This document shows, in pieces, positions 1 through 9,202 of a stretch of DNA of 64,000 nucleotides; within the stretch, counting starts at the first letter, position 1, and each line of letters starts with the position of its first letter. The stretch is from an uncultured Bacteroidota bacterium. Lineage in GTDB: Bacteria > Bacteroidota > Bacteroidia > Flavobacteriales > Flavobacteriaceae. The position numbers and the translations under genes were made by a program. Under the pieces are notes generated by a model that was not told the origin of the DNA, did not search any database, and saw only the letters and a program-made list of their open reading frames with translations. The DNA is taken from assembly GCA_902608795.1 (NCBI GenBank), contig CACLPI010000003.1:1-64000 (forward strand), written 5' to 3'.

Positions 1-1
1 A

Positions 2-73
2 TTTAAAGGCTCATCCTTGAAAGGAAAAGTTTACGGAACCATTTCAAACGGAAAAATGACCTCAAGTGAATAG
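2..73 (+). CDS. C-terminal fragment of a CDS cut by the window edge, possibly dihydroorotase/amidohydrolase family
   Basis: Open frame from window start reads FKGSSLKGKVYGTISNGKMTSSE*; the LKGKV..T..NGK tail resembles amidohydrolase C-termini. Overlaps the GTG start of the next CDS by 8 nt. Confidence 0.35.
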   Translation, partial: FKGSSLKGKVYGTISNGKMTSSE

Positions 74-716
74 TAGTTCTTTTGACTATGACTTAAAAGA
101 GTCTTTATCTTTTGATAAAAACGACAAAGTGATTATCATGTTTCATGGATATGGAAGTAACAAAGATGATTTGTTTTCATTTGCAAAATTCATGAATCCA
201 AATTTTTTAATTATTTCAGTTCAGGCTCCTATACAGATGAACTATAATTCTTATTGTTGGTGGTCTCTTAATTTAAATAATGGTATGCAATTACAAATGA
301 ATGACAAAGAAGCTAAAAATTCTCTGAATGAACTAAATAGATTCATTGGTGAAGATTTATCTATTAAGTATAATTTTGGCTTAAATCAAGTCTATTTGCT
401 GGGCTTTAGTCAAGGCTGCATGATATCTTATGCATTATCAATTAACTTCCCAGAAAATTATAAAAAAGTGGTTGGATTAAGTGGTAAAATTCCACACGAG
501 ATAATAAATTTTAATGAAAAATTTGATTATAGTAATCATAATTTCTTTTGCTCACACGGCATCAATGACCAAGTTATTCCAATTGAGGTTGGTAGAGAAT
601 CTGACAGATGGTTTTCAGAAAAAAACATAAAGCACAATTACTTAGAGTTTGAATCAGCACATGGGATTAATTCTGAAAATTTTGAACAAATGAATCTATG
701 GTTATTAAAAAATTAA
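66..716 (+). CDS. alpha/beta hydrolase, phospholipase/carboxylesterase family
   Basis: FHGYGSNKDDL oxyanion region, GFSQGCMIS nucleophile elbow, GINDQVIP (Asp) and SAHGI (His). GTG start. Confidence 0.85.
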   Translation: MNSSSFDYDLKESLSFDKNDKVIIMFHGYGSNKDDLFSFAKFMNPNFLIISVQAPIQMNYNSYCWWSLNLNNGMQLQMNDKEAKNSLNELNRFIGEDLSIKYNFGLNQVYLLGFSQGCMISYALSINFPENYKKVVGLSGKIPHEIINFNEKFDYSNHNFFCSHGINDQVIPIEVGRESDRWFSEKNIKHNYLEFESAHGINSENFEQMNLWLLKN

Positions 717-1489
717 TTGCATTCTACCTCTAAACCATCATAGGCTATAAATACATTTTCAGGCAACTTTTTTTGGACTTCATCATGAAATCCTAATTTA
801 TGGCTTATATGAGTTAAATATGCTCTCTTTGGTTGTATTCGAGTAATAAGGTCTAGTGCGTCATTTAAATTTAAATGAGAATAATGCTCTTCTTTTCTCA
901 AAGCATTTATTACCAACAAATCTAAATTATTCAATTTTTTAAATTCGCTTTCAGGAATTGTTTTTACGTCTGTAAAATAAGCAGTATTTCCAATTCTAAA
1001 ACCATAAATAGGTAATTTTCCATGAAAAGCATTTAATAATATTATCTCATTTTCAAAGAACATAAAATTATCATGAATTTGGATTATTTTTACGTTGGGT
1101 GTTCCTGGAATATTACCTTCGGATTTAAAGATATATTCAAACCTTTTTTTTAAAGCATCTATTACACGAATTCCAGCATATATAGGGATACTACCTTGAC
1201 GAAAATAAAAAGGTCTAATATCATCTAAGCCAGAGACATGATCATTATGCTCATGGGTAAAAAATATTGCATCCACCCTACCACAAGCTGAGTTGAGCAT
1301 TTGAGCTCTAAAATCAGGTCCACAGTCTATAACAATATTTTTATTATCAAATTGAATTAAAGCAGATGTTCTTAATCTTTTGTCTTTTGGATTATCGCTG
1401 AGACAAACCGGATGCTTGCTTCCAATAACTGGAATACCTTGTGAAGTACCTGTGCCTAAAAAAGTTATTTTCATATATATAACAATCAA
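713..1489 (-). CDS. MBL-fold metallo-hydrolase (PhnP/RNase Z-like)
   Basis: FLGTGTSQGIPVIG N-terminus, THEHNDHVSGLDD metal motif, AYLTHISH. Confidence 0.88.
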   Translation of the reverse strand: MIVIYMKITFLGTGTSQGIPVIGSKHPVCLSDNPKDKRLRTSALIQFDNKNIVIDCGPDFRAQMLNSACGRVDAIFFTHEHNDHVSGLDDIRPFYFRQGSIPIYAGIRVIDALKKRFEYIFKSEGNIPGTPNVKIIQIHDNFMFFENEIILLNAFHGKLPIYGFRIGNTAYFTDVKTIPESEFKKLNNLDLLVINALRKEEHYSHLNLNDALDLITRIQPKRAYLTHISHKLGFHDEVQKKLPENVFIAYDGLEVECN

Positions 1490-1557
1490 AAATACACTAT
1501 TTTTTCTTCTTATAGTTAGACTTATTTAATACATTTGTGATAGTAAAAACCTACCTA

Positions 1558-2991
1558 ATGAATGAGGTGTCTTTAAATGGTGATTCACACTTAGAAGCCA
1601 TTCCTACAATAAAGCAAAAAGCTTTAAGAATTAACCTGAACGAAAATATTTACGGAACTTTTGCTGAAATTGGTGCTGGTCAGGAGACTGTGAGGCAATT
1701 TTTTAGGGTTGGTGGTGCATCAGGTACTATTGCAAAAGCAATGTCAGCTTATGATAAAAGTTTTAGCGATGATATTTATGGGATTGAAAATGATGAAAGA
1801 TATGTAACTCAAAATCGGCTAAAAAAAATGCTAAAGCATGAAACTTCCCTAATTGAAAGAAGAATTAAAAGAAAAAATCAACCAAACAAAATGTTTTTTT
1901 GTTATGCTAACACGGTTGCTACTGTTGATTTTGCAAAAAAATATAATGGACATGGTTGGGTTGGAATCAGGTTTCAGATTGATCCTAAGCAAAAATACAA
2001 TGAAATAATCCTTCATGTTAGGTTTAAAGAAAACACGGCTAGTCAACAACAAGAAACTCTAGGTATTTTAGGAACTAATCTTATTCACAGTGCATTTTAT
2101 CATTTTAACACACCGAAAAAAATAATTAAATATTTACATGATCATTTAAATAGTGATCAAATTGAAATTGATACTGTTAATCTATCGGGTCCAATATTTA
2201 AAGATGTAGATAACAGAATATTAAGCCTTGAGTTGGTTAAAAACGGAATGACTGATGCTGTTTTATTTGGACCTGACGGAAATAATTTATTACCTGCGGC
2301 TGCACTGTACAAAAAAAATATATTAGCTCTAAGAGGTAGATTCAGACCTGTTACAAAAGTTAATGAAGAAATGTATTTAAACTCTCTTGAAATGTTTTTA
2401 AATGAAAGACATGTTGATAAAAAAGATACCATTGTAATTTTTGAAATTACTATGGTGGACTTGACAAGAGATGGTGAAATAGACGAAAAAGACTTTATGG
2501 ACAGGGCTAAACTTTTGGGCTCTTTAGGTGAAACAGTCTTGATAACTAATTTTAAGGAATATTATAGGCTTGTCGAATATTTTTCTCTTTACACCAAGAA
2601 GAAAATTGGTTTAACGATGGGGGTAAATAATTTGGTTAGAATATTTGACCCAAAATACTACATTCATCTTAGCGGTGGTATTTTAGAAGCCTTCGGAAAA
2701 TTGTTTTTCAAAAATATGAAGATTTATCTTTATCCTGAGCTTAATGATAAAGAAGAAATAGTTAACAGCGACAACTTAAAAGTTCACCCAAGAATGAAGG
2801 AGCTTTATAAGTTTCTAAAATTTAATGGTAAAGTTGTTGATCTAGATAAATATAATTTAAATTCACTCAAAATATATTCACACGAAGTACTAGCTAAAAT
2901 CAAAGAAAATTCAAAAGGATGGGAATCTCTTCTCCCGAAAGAAGTAGCTTCAAAAATTAAGAAATTTAATTTTTTCGGTTATAAAAAATAA
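1558..2991 (+). CDS. conserved Bacteroidetes protein of unknown function
   Basis: Long ORF (track start 1537). ATG at 1558 gives MNEVSLNGDSHLEAIPTIKQKALRINLNENIYGTFAEIGAGQETVRQFF. No catalytic motif recognised with certainty. Confidence 0.75.
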   Translation: MNEVSLNGDSHLEAIPTIKQKALRINLNENIYGTFAEIGAGQETVRQFFRVGGASGTIAKAMSAYDKSFSDDIYGIENDERYVTQNRLKKMLKHETSLIERRIKRKNQPNKMFFCYANTVATVDFAKKYNGHGWVGIRFQIDPKQKYNEIILHVRFKENTASQQQETLGILGTNLIHSAFYHFNTPKKIIKYLHDHLNSDQIEIDTVNLSGPIFKDVDNRILSLELVKNGMTDAVLFGPDGNNLLPAAALYKKNILALRGRFRPVTKVNEEMYLNSLEMFLNERHVDKKDTIVIFEITMVDLTRDGEIDEKDFMDRAKLLGSLGETVLITNFKEYYRLVEYFSLYTKKKIGLTMGVNNLVRIFDPKYYIHLSGGILEAFGKLFFKNMKIYLYPELNDKEEIVNSDNLKVHPRMKELYKFLKFNGKVVDLDKYNLNSLKIYSHEVLAKIKENSKGWESLLPKEVASKIKKFNFFGYKK

Positions 2992-2996
2992 CTTTA

Positions 2997-3449
2997 TTAA
3001 TCTAGGATCTGAGATGTGTGCTCTTTGGTTTTAACCTTTTCAATTATTTGCTTAATTTTTCCGGATTCATCAATTATAAATGTTTTTCTAATAATTCCCA
3101 TATATTCCTTTCCATACATTTTTTTTTGCCCCCATGCCCCATAGGATGAGATTATTTTTTTATCCTCATCGCAAAGTAAACTATAGTTAAAATTAAACTT
3201 ATCACTAAAATTTTTCTGAGCTTTTTCGCTATCTGAAGAAACCCCTATAATTTCATAACCTTCAGATTTGAATCTATTATAGTTATCGTTTAAATTACAT
3301 GCTTCCATAGTACATCCGGGTGTGTTTGCTTTTGGATAGAAAAAAAGTACAACTTTTTTTCCAATCATTCCAGATAAACTAATTATCTCGCCATGTTGGT
3401 TTTTACAACTAAAATCTGGGGCATTATTACCTACTTTCAATATATTCAT
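2997..3449 (-). CDS. bcp: thioredoxin-dependent thiol peroxidase (Bcp/PrxQ peroxiredoxin)
   Basis: APDFSCKNQHGE, FFYPKANTPGCTMEACNLND with peroxidatic and nearby resolving Cys. Confidence 0.93.
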   Translation of the reverse strand: MNILKVGNNAPDFSCKNQHGEIISLSGMIGKKVVLFFYPKANTPGCTMEACNLNDNYNRFKSEGYEIIGVSSDSEKAQKNFSDKFNFNYSLLCDEDKKIISSYGAWGQKKMYGKEYMGIIRKTFIIDESGKIKQIIEKVKTKEHTSQILD

Positions 3450-3482
3450 AATTACTATATTTGATTGTAAAAATAATATAAT

Positions 3483-4127
3483 TTGGATAAAAAAAATAAG
3501 GTTAAATACTTAATAAAGGAACTTGAAAATTTATTTCCTGAAGTTCCTGTACCATTAAAACACAAGGACCCTTATACTTTGCTTATTGCTGTTTTATTGT
3601 CTGCGCAATGCACAGATGAAAGAGTAAATCAAATAACACCTAATTTATTTAAAAAAGCAGACAATCCTTATGATATGATTAATCTAAAAATCGAAGAAAT
3701 TAAAGAAATAATTAGACCTTGTGGCCTTTCTCCAATGAAGAGTAAAGGAATTTATGGACTAAGCAAAATTATTATTGAAAAACATAACGGCCTTGTACCA
3801 AAAACCTTTAAAGATTTAGAAGATTTACCAGCTGTTGGACACAAAACTGCTAGTGTTGTAATGTCTCAGGCTTTTGGATTTTCTGCATTTCCAGTCGATA
3901 CACATATTCACAGATTAATGTATAGATGGGGATTAAGTAATGGATCCAATGTAAAACAAACAGAAAAAGATGCAAAAAGAATATTTCCGCAAGAAAAATG
4001 GAATAAACTTCATTTGCAGATTATTTTTTATGCAAGAAAATATTCGCCTGCAAGAGGATGGGACATTAATAAGGATATTATTACCAAAAAGATAGGAAGA
4101 AAATCTATTTTAAATAAATTAGTTTAA
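3483..4127 (+). CDS. nth: endonuclease III-type DNA glycosylase/AP lyase lacking the 4Fe-4S cysteine motif
   Basis: LLSAQCTDERVN, HhH with catalytic Lys (LPAVGHKTASVV), catalytic Asp (FPVDTHIHRLMYRW). TTG start. Confidence 0.9.
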   Translation: MDKKNKVKYLIKELENLFPEVPVPLKHKDPYTLLIAVLLSAQCTDERVNQITPNLFKKADNPYDMINLKIEEIKEIIRPCGLSPMKSKGIYGLSKIIIEKHNGLVPKTFKDLEDLPAVGHKTASVVMSQAFGFSAFPVDTHIHRLMYRWGLSNGSNVKQTEKDAKRIFPQEKWNKLHLQIIFYARKYSPARGWDINKDIITKKIGRKSILNKLV

Positions 4128-4300
4128 ATCAAAGATAAACTTACTTAAAGCTGTTTTTTTAACTTTTATTGACTTTGAATAATTTAAAATAAAATTAATA
4201 GTTTTTCTTTTTGGCTCAAGAGAAGTTTTCTCTTGAAAAAAGTAGTTTTTTTCCATTCATTATTTTTTTGAAATAACGAAAAAAAAAATAGAATATTATA

Positions 4301-4885
4301 TCAGGTGGTTAAAATTATATTTTTCTTCTTAATTATATTTCTAAGATTAATCAAAGCATATCTCATTCTACCTAGGGAGGTATTAATACTCACTCCAGTT
4401 TTCTCTGATATTTCTCTAAAGCTTAGATCGTTGTAATACCTGTAAATCAACACTTCTTTTTGATCGTCAGGTAAAAATTCAATAATTTTTTTTACCTCTC
4501 CCAATATTTGATCCTTAATCATTTTATTTTCAATATCAATATCGGTATTTTTCAGAACCGAAAAAATATCGAAATCATGAGAATTTTCAAACTTTGGTAA
4601 TCTTGAATTTTTTCTAAAGTGATCTATGACCAAATTATGTGCAATTCGCATTACCCAAGAAATAAATTTACCCTCTTCATTATAATTACCTAATCTTAAT
4701 GTTCTTATTACTTTAATGAAAGTATCTTGAAAAATATCTTCTGTTAAATCCCTGTCATAAACTTTAGAATAAATAAAAGAATAAATCCTTTGTTTGTGAC
4801 GATTTATAAGAATCTCTAACGATTTTTCGTGTCCTGAAATATATCTTGACACTAGTATAGAATCTGCAATTAATGGTTTTTTCAT
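4301..4885 (-). CDS. ECF-type RNA polymerase sigma-70 factor
   Basis: Region 2 (DLTEDIFQDTFIKVIRTL..FISWVMRIAHNLVIDHFRK) and region 4 (LPDDQKEVLIYRYYNDLSFREISEKTGVSINTSLGRMRYAL). Confidence 0.92.
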   Translation of the reverse strand: MKKPLIADSILVSRYISGHEKSLEILINRHKQRIYSFIYSKVYDRDLTEDIFQDTFIKVIRTLRLGNYNEEGKFISWVMRIAHNLVIDHFRKNSRLPKFENSHDFDIFSVLKNTDIDIENKMIKDQILGEVKKIIEFLPDDQKEVLIYRYYNDLSFREISEKTGVSINTSLGRMRYALINLRNIIKKKNIILTT

Positions 4886-5059
4886 AACATTACTTATTAA
4901 TTAAAACTGAGTTTTATTAAAATTTTTAGAGTAATGTTATTTCTATAGGCAATAAATTTATATCTCAAATATACATTTTAATTTAATATTATTCAAAAGT
5001 GTTAAATTTTCATCTTATCAATAGTAGACTTTAGCATTATATTTGTTGTTAAATTATAT

Positions 5060-7819
5060 ATGAGTTTATCAAAGGTCAAAAAGGATTATATAAAACTAAG
5101 GGGTGCTAAAATGCACAACCTCAAAAACATTGATTTAGAAATACCAAAAAAAGAATTTATTGTTATAACTGGTATCTCTGGTAGTGGTAAATCCTCACTT
5201 GCATTTGACACAATCTATGCTGAGGGTCAAAGAAGATATGTAGAAAGCCTCTCAAGTTATGCTCGACAATTTTTGGATAGAATCGAAAAACCTAAGCTAG
5301 ACAAGATTACAGGTTTATGCCCAGCTATTGCTTTAGAACAAAAAATTTCTTCCTCGAATCCCAGATCAACTGTTGGAACAAAAACGGAGATATATGATTA
5401 TTTAAAGTTGTTATTTTCTAGATTTGGGAAAATCTTCTCGCCAATTTCGGGAAAAGAGGTAAAAAAAGATTCAATTTCTAATATAATTGATGAAATAAAA
5501 AAACACTCTAAAGGAGATAAAATTTTAATTCTTACAGAGCTAAAAAATATTAATAAAAAAAATTTTCAGCCAAAAATAAAATCTTTAATTAATCAAAGCT
5601 ATAACAGGATATTTCACAATAATGAAATAATTAAACTAAATGAAATAAAATTTGATGAAATCATAAATTTCAATGACTTATTTCTTGTTATTGATCGAAT
5701 TATATGTAATGATTCAGAGGAATTTTTAAACAGAGTTGCAGATTCTCTTGAAACGGCGATTTTTGAGGGTAAAGGTAAATGTATTATCAATAATATCACA
5801 AAATCTGTAATTAAGCGATATAACACAATCTTAGAGGCAGATGGTTTAAGATTTAAAAATCCGGATACTAATTTTTTTAGTTTTAATAATCCTCATGGAG
5901 CTTGTAAAAAATGTGAAGGATACGGAGATATTATCGGTATTGACGAAAAACTTGTTGTACCAGATACTTCACTTTCTGTATTTGATGATGCAATTTACCC
6001 ATGGAGAGGAAAAAAATTAAAAAAATATAAATCCTTATTTATTAAAAACTCCATTGATTATAATTTTCCTATACACAAACCATATTACAAATTATCTGAT
6101 GCACAAAAAAAATTATTATGGGATGGTGATAAAAATATAATCGGAATAAATAAATTTTTTCAAAAACTAGAAGCCAAACTATATAAAATTCAAAATAGGG
6201 TATTACTTTCAAGATACAGAGGTAAAACCATTTGTAATGCATGTAAAGGAAATAGACTAAATAAAGAAGCAGGTTATGTGAAAATAAACAACAAAAACAT
6301 ATTTGATTTGATAAATATGCCCATGGAAGATCTTGAGCAATTTTTTAAAACAATAAATATCAATAACCGAATTACAAATGAGATAAAAGATAGATTAGAG
6401 TGTCTAAATAATTTGGGTTTAGGATACTTAAACTTAAATAGAAAATCAAGTACTCTTTCAGGTGGAGAAAGTCAGAGAATAAATTTAGCCACATGTATTG
6501 GAAGTAATTTAACTGGGTCTTTATATGTATTAGACGAGCCTAGTATAGGCCTGCACTCGTATGATACGAAAAAACTGATTGATATTATTAGGAAACTAAA
6601 AAGTTTAGGAAATACCGTTTTAGTTGTTGAACATGATGATGAAATTATAAAATCTGCGGATCATATTATCGATATTGGCCCTAATGCAGGAACAAATGGT
6701 GGTGAAATTGTAGCACAAGGAGATTTTAAGAATATTATTAAATCTAATTCGCTGACAGCTAAATATTTAAATGGGAAGCTAGAGATTACAAAAAATAAAA
6801 AAAAACGTAGCTCAAAATTTAAGATTAATATCATTGGATGCAGAGAAAACAACCTTCAAAATATTAATGTAGAAATTCCTTTGAATAAGCTAGTTACTAT
6901 CTCTGGTGTTTCTGGTTCTGGTAAAAGTACTTTAATTAATAAAATTTTATACCCATGTATATTAAATCATCTTAATGATTATTCAGTCAAGCCAGGTGAA
7001 TTTGAAAAGATTTCTGGTGACATAGATCAAATAGATTATGTTGAATATGTTAGTCAAAAGGCTATAGGAAAATCATCTAGATCCAATCCGGTGACATACA
7101 TAAAAGCATATGATGAAATAAGAAAGCTTTTTTCATCACATAGAGAAAGTAAAATAAGAGGATATAAACCAAAACATTTTTCATTTAATGTAGAAGGCGG
7201 ACGATGTGAAGCTTGTAAAGGTGAGGGTGTTAAAACAATTGAAATGCAATTCATGCCTGATGTTAGACTAACGTGCGAGAGTTGTAATGGAACCAGATTT
7301 AAAAAGGAAATCCTAGAAATAAATATAAATGGTAAAAATATTTCAGATATTTTAAATCTAACCGTTGATGATGCAATTATTTTTTTTAATGAATTAGAGG
7401 AAATAAAAATATCTGAAAAGTTAAGTGTTTTACAAAAAGTTGGTCTTGGCTACATTAAATTAGGGCAAAGCTCCTCTACTCTTTCAGGCGGTGAAGCACA
7501 AAGGGTTAAGCTAGCGTATTTTTTAAGTGTTAAAACCACCTCAAAAAACGGCCTTTTCTTATTTGATGAACCAACAACCGGGCTACACTTCGATGATATC
7601 AATAAGCTTTTAAAGTCTATGAATCAACTAATTGACAAAGGTAATTCTGTTGTAATTATTGAACATAATCTAGAAATCATTAAAGCTTCTGATTATATTA
7701 TTGACTTAGGCCCCTATGGCGGCAACAAAGGTGGTGAAATTGTTTTTCAAGGAGATTTTGATAAGTTTATAAAATCAGAAACATTGACGGCTACTTTTCT
7801 GAAAAAAGTGATGAATTAA
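5060..7819 (+). CDS. uvrA: excinuclease ABC subunit A
   Basis: Two ABC ATPase halves (ITGISGSGKSSLAFDT, ISGVSGSGKSTLINKI), two signature motifs (LSGGESQRI, LSGGEAQRV), zinc-finger CxxC pairs. Confidence 0.98.
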   Translation: MSLSKVKKDYIKLRGAKMHNLKNIDLEIPKKEFIVITGISGSGKSSLAFDTIYAEGQRRYVESLSSYARQFLDRIEKPKLDKITGLCPAIALEQKISSSNPRSTVGTKTEIYDYLKLLFSRFGKIFSPISGKEVKKDSISNIIDEIKKHSKGDKILILTELKNINKKNFQPKIKSLINQSYNRIFHNNEIIKLNEIKFDEIINFNDLFLVIDRIICNDSEEFLNRVADSLETAIFEGKGKCIINNITKSVIKRYNTILEADGLRFKNPDTNFFSFNNPHGACKKCEGYGDIIGIDEKLVVPDTSLSVFDDAIYPWRGKKLKKYKSLFIKNSIDYNFPIHKPYYKLSDAQKKLLWDGDKNIIGINKFFQKLEAKLYKIQNRVLLSRYRGKTICNACKGNRLNKEAGYVKINNKNIFDLINMPMEDLEQFFKTININNRITNEIKDRLECLNNLGLGYLNLNRKSSTLSGGESQRINLATCIGSNLTGSLYVLDEPSIGLHSYDTKKLIDIIRKLKSLGNTVLVVEHDDEIIKSADHIIDIGPNAGTNGGEIVAQGDFKNIIKSNSLTAKYLNGKLEITKNKKKRSSKFKINIIGCRENNLQNINVEIPLNKLVTISGVSGSGKSTLINKILYPCILNHLNDYSVKPGEFEKISGDIDQIDYVEYVSQKAIGKSSRSNPVTYIKAYDEIRKLFSSHRESKIRGYKPKHFSFNVEGGRCEACKGEGVKTIEMQFMPDVRLTCESCNGTRFKKEILEININGKNISDILNLTVDDAIIFFNELEEIKISEKLSVLQKVGLGYIKLGQSSSTLSGGEAQRVKLAYFLSVKTTSKNGLFLFDEPTTGLHFDDINKLLKSMNQLIDKGNSVVIIEHNLEIIKASDYIIDLGPYGGNKGGEIVFQGDFDKFIKSETLTATFLKKVMN

Positions 7820-7882
7820 AAGTTTGGCACGCAGTTTGTTTTTAAGCTTAGTGGTTAGTTTAATTTATTGAATAGTTAGTTT

Positions 7883-7914
7883 AAGCCCTGTATCTTTCCT
7901 AAATTACAGGGCTT
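7883..7914. terminator. bidirectional intrinsic terminator-like hairpin between convergent uvrA and the glycosyltransferase
   Basis: AAGCCCTGTA - 12-nt loop - TACAGGGCTT, followed by a T-rich tract; overlaps the stop region of the minus-strand CDS. Confidence 0.6.
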
Positions 7915-9202
7915 TTCTTTTTTTTATAATCTCCTCAATTATTCTGGAAAGTTCTGAAGTTAGGCTTCTTCTATGGTAAATATCAATGTTTTTGTTTCTC
8001 TTGTTGTTGTTTCTGTTATCAAGAAAATCGTTATATAGTTTTTCAATATAAATTTTTAATGAATTATAATCTTTATAACTAAAAAACTTTCCTGAACCAG
8101 TATTTGATAAAATCTCTCTTACTTCAGATGGTTCAGGACCAATTGAAATTATTGGACGATTTGAATTCAAATAATCAAATAATTTTCCAGGAATAGCATA
8201 CGATGATTCTTCATCATCAACTTCCAACATTAAAAGCACCTGACTGGAACACATAAATTCAATAGCTTTTTTGTGTTCAACATAATCATAAAAAACAATA
8301 CAATTATTAAATTCTCTTTTACTTAATTCTTGCTTTATTTTTTTATTACTATTGCCGATAATATTTATTTGTAAATCTTTCTTAAAACCATGTATATTTT
8401 CTGATAATTCGTCTATTATGTCCCATAAAAACTCAGGGTTTCTTTCATTATAAAGTGAGCCAACATGTGAAATTGAGAACTTTTTGTCTAATTTGATTGC
8501 TGGTTTATTATAATCATATCCGTTGGTAACTTGAAAGATATTTGTATTAATTTCAGAATATAATTCTTTTAATCTTTTTGAAGTTACGATTACCGCATCA
8601 GAATTATTTATTACTTTATCTCTTAGCTTTTTATGATATTTTTTGACAAACGGCAAAAGATGAAATCTATTTAAATAATTTAAATTTACCCATGGATCTC
8701 TGAAATCTGAAATCCATTTAACGTTGAGTTTTCTCTTAAGTTCTAATCCAATCAAATGTAGACTGTGAGGAGGACCAGTTGTAACTATGGTTTCAATATT
8801 ATTTTCTGATATATAATTCTCTAAAAAATCAACAGAATTTCTTTTCCAAAATATTTTCATGTCAGGAATAAATAAATTACCCCTTATAAAAAAAATAATT
8901 TTTTGGAATATTGACTGATTTTTATTTTTTGAAATATTACCAGATCTAATGGAATTCAAGGATTTTAGCCAAGGAAAAAAATTTGAAAGCTCAAATATAG
9001 GAAGCTTAATTATCTCTAAATCATTACTAACCTCACTTTTAAGAGAATTATCATTAATAGGATAATTGGCATTTTTAGGAACAAATAAGACTGGAGACAG
9101 GTTAAATTCAGGTAAATATTTTACAAATTTTAACCACCGCTGCACTCCTGGACCACCTGCAGGTGGCCAATGATAAGAAATTATTAAGATCTTCTTTTTC
9201 AA
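7904..9202 (-). CDS. glycosyltransferase (GT4-like)
   Basis: ILIISYHWPPAGGPGVQRWLKFVKYLPEF N-terminus; C-terminal SYAIPGKLFDYLNSNRPIISIGP donor-binding region. Confidence 0.88.
   Translation of the reverse strand: MKKKILIISYHWPPAGGPGVQRWLKFVKYLPEFNLSPVLFVPKNANYPINDNSLKSEVSNDLEIIKLPIFELSNFFPWLKSLNSIRSGNISKNKNQSIFQKIIFFIRGNLFIPDMKIFWKRNSVDFLENYISENNIETIVTTGPPHSLHLIGLELKRKLNVKWISDFRDPWVNLNYLNRFHLLPFVKKYHKKLRDKVINNSDAVIVTSKRLKELYSEINTNIFQVTNGYDYNKPAIKLDKKFSISHVGSLYNERNPEFLWDIIDELSENIHGFKKDLQINIIGNSNKKIKQELSKREFNNCIVFYDYVEHKKAIEFMCSSQVLLMLEVDDEESSYAIPGKLFDYLNSNRPIISIGPEPSEVREILSNTGSGKFFSYKDYNSLKIYIEKLYNDFLDNRNNNKRNKNIDIYHRRSLTSELSRIIEEIIKKRKAL

Noticed and set aside
4216-4236. Hairpin TCAAGAGAA-GTT-TTCTCTTGA between convergent nth and the ECF sigma gene
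   Set aside because: Short, low GC and no T-tract on either side; not convincing as a terminator or RNA element.
7845-7882. Two near-copies of GTTAGTTTAA upstream of the uvrA terminator
   Set aside because: Only two short AT-rich copies; not a CRISPR or meaningful repeat array.
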